Below are positions 9,714 through 15,439 of a DNA stretch of 27,680 nt, piece after piece (position 1 is the first letter of the stretch; every line of letters starts with the position of its first letter). The DNA comes from JAKPQD01 sp029572965 (GTDB lineage: Bacteria > Bacteroidota > Bacteroidia > Bacteroidales > DTGW01). The position numbers were made by a program, and so were the translations under genes. The stretch lies in NCBI GenBank assembly GCA_035374585.1, contig DAOSPF010000046.1, positions 1 to 27,680 of the forward strand, written 5' to 3'. The notes beneath the pieces were generated by a model. The model had not been told where the DNA came from, did not search any database, and was given only the letters and a program-made list of their open reading frames with translations.

Positions 9714-9769
9714 ACCACCCTTACCTCCAGCCTGAGGCGGGACAAGCTCTCCTTGTGAAGGCGGGGAAA
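9714..9769 (+). repeat. REP-like interspersed repeat, copy B (inside pst operon)
   Basis: The copy has the core GCCTGAGGCGGGACAAGCTC followed by TCCTTGTGAAGGCGGGG. It is colinear with the reverse complement of the copy at 24905-24961 over ~55 bp. It sits between pstA and pstB, ending 13 nt before the pstB start. Confidence 0.8.
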
Positions 9770-9830
9770 TGATTCTTCGTTTAAAACTATCTTATAATTC
9801 TTAAATTTATTAGTAATTAGTCATTTGTAA

Positions 9831-10694
9831 TTACTTTCTGATATTTATTTTTCTATTGAAATACCGTCGTATCAGGGCTGCTATCAAGTTAAAAATGAGT
9901 ACGATGGATATGAGCACTAAGGCTGTACCATAAGCCATTTTTTGCGAAAGTTCAATGTTTGTACCACTTGTGGTGATAACATACAGGTGATAAGGCAGTG
10001 CCATTACCTGGTCAAAAATGCTGGTGGGCAATTTGGGCAGAAAATATGCGGCTACTGTAAATAAGATAGGTGCAGTTTCACCAGATACACGGCTTATAGA
10101 AAGTATTAATCCTGTAATTATATTAGGGAAAGCAATTGGTAACACTACTTTTCGGATAGTTTGCAATTTAGAAGCTCCAAGGGCATAGCTTCCTGTACGT
10201 AACGAATCATCAACACTTTTCAGGGCTTCTTCGGTAGTTCTTATTATTACCGGAAGAACCATTAGCCCAAGTGTAAGAGAACCTGCAATAATAGAGTCTC
10301 CAAACTTTAAGGTGTTTACAAACAAAGCCATCCCGAACAGGCCAAAGACGATAGAAGGGATTCCGGCAAGGTTGTCGGTCATATTGCGGAAAAAACGCTT
10401 CATTGGCGAGTCTTTCATGTATTCGTGAATGTAAATGCCTGACATTACGCCAATAGGAAACGCAAAAATAGCGCTACCTATTATCAAACAGAATGTTCCG
10501 ACAATGGCGGGCAGGATACCCCCTTCGGTCATGCCATTTTCGGGCATAGCAGTCAGGAAAGTCCAGTTGATGGCTTTTGCACCTCTAAAGATGATAAAAC
10601 CCAGGATGACAAAGAGGATGGCTACTACCATAAAGCTGACAATACGCAAAATGGTAAAAGCTATATTTTGTTCGATTTGTTTCTTTTTTATCAT
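9831..10694 (-). CDS. pstA: Phosphate ABC transporter permease PstA
   Basis: The 287-residue inner-membrane permease has about six membrane segments. It carries the family block DNLAGIPSIVFGLFG (about residues 108-122) and the EAA-type coupling loop with ALGASKLQTIRKVVLPIAFP (about 171-190), which contacts PstB. It forms the phosphate channel with PstC. Its ATG lies 3 nt after the pstC stop, so translational coupling is likely. Confidence 0.95.
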   Translation of the reverse strand: MIKKKQIEQNIAFTILRIVSFMVVAILFVILGFIIFRGAKAINWTFLTAMPENGMTEGGILPAIVGTFCLIIGSAIFAFPIGVMSGIYIHEYMKDSPMKRFFRNMTDNLAGIPSIVFGLFGMALFVNTLKFGDSIIAGSLTLGLMVLPVIIRTTEEALKSVDDSLRTGSYALGASKLQTIRKVVLPIAFPNIITGLILSISRVSGETAPILFTVAAYFLPKLPTSIFDQVMALPYHLYVITTSGTNIELSQKMAYGTALVLISIVLIFNLIAALIRRYFNRKINIRK

Positions 10695-10697
10695 GTT

Positions 10698-11891
10698 TTA
10701 CCTCCTGTTTCGGGCTTTAATACTGTTGACGATAAGGTTAAACCCAAAGGTGATAATGAATAATACTATCCCTAAGGCAAACAATGCTTTGAAATGTGTT
10801 CCGCCAAAAGGGGCTTCGCCAAGTTCGGCAGCTATAGTAGCCGGAATGGTGCGCACTGGTTGAAGGAAAGTATGCGGTATAACAGATGCATTGCCGGTTA
10901 CCATCAGTACTGCCATGGTTTCGCCCATAGCACGGCCGATGCCAAGAATGGCAGCTGCTGTAATACCCGATTTTGAATATGGTATAGTCACCCTGTATAA
11001 AGTTTGCCAACGACTGGCTCCTAAAGCCAGGCTTGCTTCTTTAAGTGCCCTTGGGGTAGATGACAGTGCATCTTCTGATATGGTGATGATGGTGGGCAAT
11101 GCCATGATGGCCAGGATAATGCTCCCTGCCAGTGCTGTTTCGCCAACGCTTAGCCCAAAAACATCATGAATGATAGGTACTATAACAACCAGTCCAAAGA
11201 AACCATAGACTACTGAAGGGATTCCGGCAAGTAGTTCAATGACAGGTTTTAGAATGTCTCGTACACGTTTGTCGGCCACTTCGGTAAGGTATAGTGCAGT
11301 AACAAGCCCGATTGGCAAAGCCAGTAAAATAGCGCCCAAACTAACCCATAATGTGCCAAGTATCAGTGGCAATGCGCCAAACTGGGCTGCTGGGGTTGCT
11401 GTTGGAAACCATTCTTTGCCCCCTAAAAAGTCAAATAAGCCTATTTTTTTTATTTCGATATGTTTGCCTTTGAAATTTTTTGGCAAACTGCTGCTGTGCA
11501 TGTATGCAATGATGCCAGTATGAGAGTCAATTAATTCGTTGATTTTGTCGGGCATAAACTCTAAGTCGGCACCAAGTTCTTCTTCAGTGTAGTAGTTTGT
11601 AATGTCGTTCAGCGAAAATATTATAATGCTGTCGTCTTTGCCACCTACTTGTTTCCAGTTGGTAATTTCCTGGTCAAAAATATCTTTTATCTGCGCTTCA
11701 GAAAGGATATTTACAGGGTTTTCTTTATTGACAGACAATACGTACCCATGTTCTACAGGCTTGTCGTTGAAAAGGCTGATTCCTTCTTTAAATAAGAAAA
11801 TGATAATAAGCAGCACCGTCAACGTAGTAACGGTACTGCTTGCAAATAAAATGGATTCTGTTATTTTCTCAAACTTACGTCTAAGCTTCAT
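10698..11891 (-). CDS. pstC: Phosphate ABC transporter permease PstC with a PstS-like periplasmic insert
   Basis: The protein has 397 residues, about 80 longer than E. coli PstC. The membrane part (about residues 165-397) carries the expected blocks LLAGIPSVVYGFFG and the EAA loop ALKEASLALGASRWQTLYRVTIP. After the first membrane segment (about 20-36) comes an extra periplasmic domain (about 45-150). It resembles one lobe of the adjacent PstS: LSEAQIKDIFDQEITNWKQVGG aligns with PstS LTREQLEGIFTGKITNWKEVGG in the same order (its key pattern is IF-x4-ITNWK-x-VGG). The phosphate-contacting RETSSGT of PstS is not kept. The insert may dock or relay PstS. The gene starts 38 nt after pstS. Confidence 0.94.
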   Translation of the reverse strand: MKLRRKFEKITESILFASSTVTTLTVLLIIIFLFKEGISLFNDKPVEHGYVLSVNKENPVNILSEAQIKDIFDQEITNWKQVGGKDDSIIIFSLNDITNYYTEEELGADLEFMPDKINELIDSHTGIIAYMHSSSLPKNFKGKHIEIKKIGLFDFLGGKEWFPTATPAAQFGALPLILGTLWVSLGAILLALPIGLVTALYLTEVADKRVRDILKPVIELLAGIPSVVYGFFGLVVIVPIIHDVFGLSVGETALAGSIILAIMALPTIITISEDALSSTPRALKEASLALGASRWQTLYRVTIPYSKSGITAAAILGIGRAMGETMAVLMVTGNASVIPHTFLQPVRTIPATIAAELGEAPFGGTHFKALFALGIVLFIITFGFNLIVNSIKARNRR

Positions 11892-11929
11892 TTGATTTTC
11901 TTTATTCTATGTTCTTTGCTCTTTTTTCT

Positions 11930-12757
11930 CTACTTAACAGGCACATACCCTTCGTCAAGTACTATTTTCTGGCCTTCGGCAGATAGTACAAAGTCAACAT
12001 AAGGTTTTATCTTACTTTCAACATCTGTAGTGTAGTAATAGAACAAAGGACGGGTAATAGGATATGATTTGTCTTTGGCCGTTGCAACAGATGGGGCAAC
12101 ATAAGTTTTACCTTTATCATAAGACACTTTCAAAGCTTTTACGTTTTTTTCGACATAAGCAAGGCCTACATAACCTATTGCTCCGGCTGTTTGGCTTACT
12201 GATTGCACAATAGCGCCGGTGGCAGGCATTAACAATGCCGATGGGGCAAAGTTTTTCTTGTTCATCACGTGTTCTTTGAAAAACTCATAAGTACCAGAGC
12301 TGGTTTCGCGTGAGTAAACAATAATTTTGAGGTCATCGCCGCCCACTTCTTTCCAGTTGGTGATTTTTCCGGTGAAAATACCTTCGAGCTGTTCGCGGGT
12401 AAGTTGGCTCACTTTGTTGCCAGGGTTTACGATAACGGCAAGGGCATCAAGGGCAATAGTTACTTCTTTGTATGCCTTTCCGGCATCTTTGAGTTTAATT
12501 TTTTCGTCCATCTTCATCGAACGCGAAGATTGTGCAATGTCTGTTGTACCGCTTAATAACGCAGACAATCCAACTCCAGAGCCGCCTCCTGTTACAGAAA
12601 CTGATGAGCCTGTTTTTTTGTTAAAAGTTTCAGCTTCTTTTTGCGAAAGCGGCAAGACGGTGTCGCTGCCTTTGATTTTGCACGCTACTTTTTGGGCAAT
12701 GGCAGTTGTAAGTGTTAAGCCTGCAAGCACTGCTACTGATAAAATTATTTTCTTCAT
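11930..12757 (-). CDS. pstS: Phosphate-binding protein PstS
   Basis: The 275-residue periplasmic binding protein has a signal peptide ending near residue 21 (TTAIA-Q) and no lipobox. Phosphate-site segments are GSDTVLPL (30-37), GGGSGVG (57-63), SRSMK (78-82) and SRETSSGTYE (149-158), matching the PstS family. It captures phosphate and delivers it to PstC/PstA. An ATG at 12757 heads the gene. A four-codon mini-ORF (12754-12768) overlaps this start, and three 11-bp-spaced TTAACA-like hexamers lie upstream, so it is probably the PhoB-controlled head of the pst operon. Confidence 0.97.
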   Translation of the reverse strand: MKKIILSVAVLAGLTLTTAIAQKVACKIKGSDTVLPLSQKEAETFNKKTGSSVSVTGGGSGVGLSALLSGTTDIAQSSRSMKMDEKIKLKDAGKAYKEVTIALDALAVIVNPGNKVSQLTREQLEGIFTGKITNWKEVGGDDLKIIVYSRETSSGTYEFFKEHVMNKKNFAPSALLMPATGAIVQSVSQTAGAIGYVGLAYVEKNVKALKVSYDKGKTYVAPSVATAKDKSYPITRPLFYYYTTDVESKIKPYVDFVLSAEGQKIVLDEGYVPVK

Positions 12758-12768
12758 TTTAATTTCAT
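12754..12768 (-). other. Four-codon leader ORF (MKLK) overlapping pstS start
   Basis: ATG AAA TTA AAA TGA starts 11 nt upstream of the pstS ATG, and its TGA overlaps that ATG. It lies in a 21-nt segment (12759-12779) identical to the one before the porin gene (14220-14240). Whether it is translated is unknown. Confidence 0.45.
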
Positions 12769-12808
12769 TTTAAATTTATGTAAAAGAACAACCGGAATAA
12801 AACCTTAA

Positions 12809-12836
12809 TGTTATTCTAATATTAAGTTATTGTTAA
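12809..12836 (-). promoter_or_regulatory. Putative Pho box upstream of pstS (three hexamers, 11-bp period)
   Basis: On the minus strand TTAACA-N5-TTAATA-N5-ATAACA reads from 12836 to 12809. Direct TT(A/T/C)ACA repeats with 5-bp spacers are the known architecture of PhoP/PhoB-type sites. Nine nt after the last hexamer comes TATTCCGG (12799-12792), which keeps only the TA and final G of the -7 consensus. The spacing equals that at 14467-14477. Confidence 0.65.
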
Positions 12837-12853
12837 GCGTATTTCTGTCTTTA

Positions 12854-14218
12854 TCAAAATTTGTACAATACCCTTAAAGTTAATACATTATCTTTCAAAT
12901 CGGAAGTATAATTTTTAACCCCGTTTTCGGCAATAACGGCCTTGTTATATTTGGCATTGAGTTTTTCGTTGCTTACCATATCATAGTAAACGCTCAGGCG
13001 GACGTTAGGGGTGGCGTAGTAATTGTAGCCCAGCCCGATGGTGGTGAATTTCAGGTCTGAAGGGCCAACATTTTTGTTTTTGCTTACAAGCTCGTCGCCT
13101 GAAGCATCGGTGTTGGGGTCGTACCAGTCGTATTTGGCCACAATCTCGTGCTTGGTTTGCATCAGCCTGTGTACAAGCATTACGTAACCGCCGTTGAAGT
13201 TACGCAGGTAAATGTCAGGCTTGACTGTAGCGGTATAAGTTACTGCATTGCCCAGGGTGTCTTTTATGATGTAGTCTTTGGTGTCGGTAATAGCGCCTTT
13301 GGGGCTGACTGTAGATTTGAAAGTGCCTGGCTGTTGTCCCCACAGGTACTCTGCACGTAAAGAAGTTAATCCAAGAGCTGAGTTCAATGATATTTGGGCA
13401 TCAATTCCAAAATATTTGCGGTCGATGCGGTCGCCTTTCTTATAGCCTGCATCGGCTTTGAAAGTTGAGTCGGCGCTGTTCCATTTCATCAAAGTGCCAG
13501 AAGGACTGGCAAATCCGCCTAAGTAATATGAAATGCCCCCGCTGATTTGCAGGTTTTCGTCCATCAATACTTTTTTGAAAGAAAGATGGGCTATAAGGTC
13601 TTTGAATTTGTCGGTTTCAGAGGTAATGGCATTGCCATTGAAAAGTCCTACATCGAGTTTCAAAAAATTCCATGACGAGGTTTTTGGGGCCTGGATGGTG
13701 AGTTTAGCGCCCAGGTCGCATTCGTCGGGGAAAAGCGTTTGCAAAACCCTTGCACGTTCGGGGCTTTCTAAGGTTGAAGAAGAGTATTCTACCTCAAAGC
13801 CAATGGGCCTGTTGAAAATACCCCCGGTCAACGAAAACGCATTTAAAAGTGGTTCGGTGTATATCCCGTAAGCTTCTTTGACTTTTACCGAGCCGTCATC
13901 TTTCAGGTCGAGCTGCATGGCTATATTAGAATTAGTCCCCGAGTAAGCAGCTTTCAAACGAGCCCTTCTTACCTGAAAACGGTTGTCGGTGCCTTTAAAG
14001 TCGCCACCGGCTACTGACGGGCTGCCAATGGTATCGGCTTTTTGCCATTGGGCCTGGATGTATCCTGAGAATTTCAGTTTTTTGAGCAGTCCAATTTCAG
14101 TTTCGGCGGTTTCTATTTTTCCAGATAGCCATTGTACTGAGTCAGTGATTTCTTCTTCTTGGGCTTGGACAATATTTACTGTTAAAAAGCCCAGCATGGC
14201 GAAAAGTACTTTTTTCAT
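12854..14218 (-). CDS. Phosphate-selective-type porin (OprO/OprP family)
   Basis: The 454-residue outer-membrane beta barrel has a signal peptide (about 1-19, ending VQA-QEEE). A short predicted helical segment (SGKIETAETEIGLLKKL) precedes the first strand FSGYIQAQWQ. Porin O/P features are the RRARLKAAYSG block, GGIFNRPIGFEVEYSSSTLESPER, and a last strand ending LRVLYKF with C-terminal Phe. It should admit phosphate or polyphosphate across the outer membrane ahead of PstS. It lies 96 nt upstream of pstS on the same strand. Its promoter (14292-14321) faces the Pho array in the divergent gap. Confidence 0.92.
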   Translation of the reverse strand: MKKVLFAMLGFLTVNIVQAQEEEITDSVQWLSGKIETAETEIGLLKKLKFSGYIQAQWQKADTIGSPSVAGGDFKGTDNRFQVRRARLKAAYSGTNSNIAMQLDLKDDGSVKVKEAYGIYTEPLLNAFSLTGGIFNRPIGFEVEYSSSTLESPERARVLQTLFPDECDLGAKLTIQAPKTSSWNFLKLDVGLFNGNAITSETDKFKDLIAHLSFKKVLMDENLQISGGISYYLGGFASPSGTLMKWNSADSTFKADAGYKKGDRIDRKYFGIDAQISLNSALGLTSLRAEYLWGQQPGTFKSTVSPKGAITDTKDYIIKDTLGNAVTYTATVKPDIYLRNFNGGYVMLVHRLMQTKHEIVAKYDWYDPNTDASGDELVSKNKNVGPSDLKFTTIGLGYNYYATPNVRLSVYYDMVSNEKLNAKYNKAVIAENGVKNYTSDLKDNVLTLRVLYKF

Positions 14219-14229
14219 ATTAATTTCAT
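14215..14229 (-). other. Four-codon leader ORF (MKLI) overlapping porin start
   Basis: ATG AAA TTA ATA TGA starts 11 nt upstream of the porin ATG, and its TGA overlaps that ATG. The geometry is identical to pstS and to the gene at 14510. Confidence 0.45.
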
Positions 14230-14291
14230 TTTAAATTTATAATATTCTAATTATTAATATTTTGCGAATTGTTTCACAAAAATTCATGGGA

Positions 14292-14321
14292 CAAAATTAA
14301 GGCTGGATTAACAAAAACCAA
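14292..14321 (-). promoter_or_regulatory. Bacteroidetes-type promoter of the porin gene
   Basis: On the minus strand TTG (14321-14319) is followed by 19 nt and a perfect -7 box TAATTTTG (14299-14292). Transcription would start near 14285, giving a 5' leader of about 65 nt. It lies about 75 bp from the Pho-like array. Confidence 0.6.
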
Positions 14322-14373
14322 TATTTTGAAAAATCTTCTAAAACTCAACAATGATAATGCTTATAGTCGAAAT

Positions 14374-14467
14374 TTAACACACGTTTTACGAAGACTTAAC
14401 GTAATGATAACATTCGGCCATAGTATAATTTACCCTTTCTTAAAGTGGGCTTAACAATTACATTACA
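14374..14467 (+). promoter_or_regulatory. Extended Pho-box-like array, eight hexamers on an 11-bp register
   Basis: Hexamers start at 14374 TTAACA, 14385 TTTACG, 14396 TTAACG, 14407 ATAACA, then after one empty slot 14429 TTTACC, 14440 TTAAAG, 14451 TTAACA and 14462 ATTACA. All starts differ by multiples of 11. The last hexamer ends 9 nt before a perfect -7 box, replacing the -33 element, as in PhoB-activated promoters. The array lies in the divergent gap between the porin and the plus-strand gene cluster, so PhoB is the likely binder. Confidence 0.75.
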
Positions 14468-14476
14468 TACGCAGCC

Positions 14477-14484
14477 TAATTTTG
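14477..14484 (+). promoter_or_regulatory. -7 box TAATTTTG of the plus-strand Pho cluster
   Basis: This is a perfect match to TAnnTTTG, 9 nt downstream of the last Pho-like hexamer and 25 nt before the ATG at 14510. No ordinary -33 TTTG is placed correctly, which fits an activator-dependent promoter. Confidence 0.65.
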
Positions 14485-14498
14485 CTTTCAAATCAAAA

Positions 14499-14513
14499 AT
14501 GAAAATGTTATGA
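14499..14513 (+). other. Four-codon leader ORF (MKML) overlapping the 14510 start
   Basis: ATG AAA ATG TTA TGA starts 11 nt before the gene start, with TGA overlapping ATG. It has the same geometry as in the pstS and porin leaders, although the surrounding sequence is different. Confidence 0.45.
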
Positions 14514-14860
14514 AAAGATTTGCAAGTTTTATTATTAGCGGAATTTTGTGTGTTAGTATGTTGGCATCCGAAAAGCCAAGTGCCAACGTTAAAGCAGAAT
14601 CAAAAGTTGAAAATGCTCTTATTTCGGGAGTTGTGGTGGACAAAATCACTGGCGAGCCTTTGGCTGGCGTTGAGGTAAAAATGATTGGCAGCAACGAAAA
14701 GGTGTTTACCGATTTTGATGGCAATTTTCAGTTTACCAATATTCCACAAGGTGCCTATGCTATAAAAATAGATTATATCTCTTATGAAAATGTAGTAGAA
14801 AATGTTTACGCTACAAAAGAAGAAAACCCTATAAAAGTAAAACTTTCAAGCGTAAAATAA
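14510..14860 (+). CDS. Small secreted protein with one CarboxypepD_reg-like domain
   Basis: The 116-residue protein has an N-terminal signal sequence (MKRFASFIISGILCVSMLAS). It is followed by a single beta-sandwich of the carboxypeptidase regulatory-like/CNA-B type (about residues 36-113): ISGVVVDKITGEPLAGVEVKM, FTDFDGNFQFTNIPQGAY, IKIDYISYENV. The same domain type forms the N terminus of the TonB-dependent receptor at 17213, but here it stands alone, so its job is unknown. It sits directly behind the Pho-like array and a perfect -7 box, making it the first gene of the plus-strand unit. A terminator-like hairpin follows at 14897. Confidence 0.88.
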   Translation: MKRFASFIISGILCVSMLASEKPSANVKAESKVENALISGVVVDKITGEPLAGVEVKMIGSNEKVFTDFDGNFQFTNIPQGAYAIKIDYISYENVVENVYATKEENPIKVKLSSVK

Positions 14861-14896
14861 CCAACGCTCAATTCTATTAAATATTTTCCATTGTTC

Positions 14897-14928
14897 AAAG
14901 CAGGCAACAGCTAAGCTGACCTGCTTTT
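14897..14928 (+). terminator. Terminator or attenuator between the 14510 gene and the downstream operon
   Basis: A perfect 8-bp stem (14897-14904 with 14920-14927) has an inner CAGC/GCTG pairing and ends in CTTTT. Only 14 nt separate it from the next ATG (14943), and no separate promoter is visible for that gene. Partial readthrough is therefore plausible. Confidence 0.65.
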
Positions 14929-14942
14929 AAATTGAAAAAACT

Positions 14943-15422
14943 ATGACGAAGAAAACATTGTTCTTCCTGATGGTATTGGCTATGCCATGCCTTTCGGTAG
15001 CTGGACAGGATATCATCCGCGTTGAGCAAACCAAATATTTTGACAAGAACCACAACCTCTACAACGGGGCTTACACCGAATACTATGAAAACGGGCACAA
15101 ACGCCTCGAAATGAAACTGAAAAACGGCGAACAGGATTCTGTTACGGTGCTGTACTTCGAGAACGGGCAGATAAACGAAACCCGCTCATACAAAGATGGC
15201 CTGATGGATGGCCGTTGGGAAGTGTTTGACGAAAGTGGCAACAAGCTTTCTGAAGCTTTTTACAAAAACAACAAAAAAGATGGCTGCTGGCGCATCTGGA
15301 ATGCCAAAGGGGTTTTGCTTTTTGAAATGCATTATAAAGATGGCGTGAAGTGCGGCGATTGGAAGACCTTCAACGAAGATGGCACTGTAAAGTCACAACG
15401 GAGTTATGAAGCGTGTTTGTAA
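14943..15422 (+). CDS. Secreted MORN/YwqK-type repeat protein
   Basis: The 159-residue protein has a signal peptide (MTKKTLFFLMVLAMPCLSVAG-Q). About five imperfect ~23-residue repeats of the MORN-variant/YwqK type follow. The recurrent pattern is YxENGxxxxExxYKxGxxxGxW: YNGAYTEYYENGHKR, VLYFENGQINETRSYKDG, GRWEVFDESGNKLSEAFYKNN, GCWRIWNAKGVLLFEMHYKDG, GDWKTFNEDGT. Such repeats form extended beta hairpins, and function varies (scaffold, or antitoxin-like in YwqK annotations). It is 17 nt upstream of the acyltransferase and probably in one operon with it and the receptor. Confidence 0.87.
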   Translation: MTKKTLFFLMVLAMPCLSVAGQDIIRVEQTKYFDKNHNLYNGAYTEYYENGHKRLEMKLKNGEQDSVTVLYFENGQINETRSYKDGLMDGRWEVFDESGNKLSEAFYKNNKKDGCWRIWNAKGVLLFEMHYKDGVKCGDWKTFNEDGTVKSQRSYEACL

Positions 15423-15439
15423 ACTTTAATTGACCAACC

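Noticed and set aside
9701..9745. N-terminal extension of PstB (MSRLRLEVRVVKLRY)
   Set aside because: It is encoded by the REP-like repeat and absent from the PstB family; the ATG at 9700 is the sensible start.
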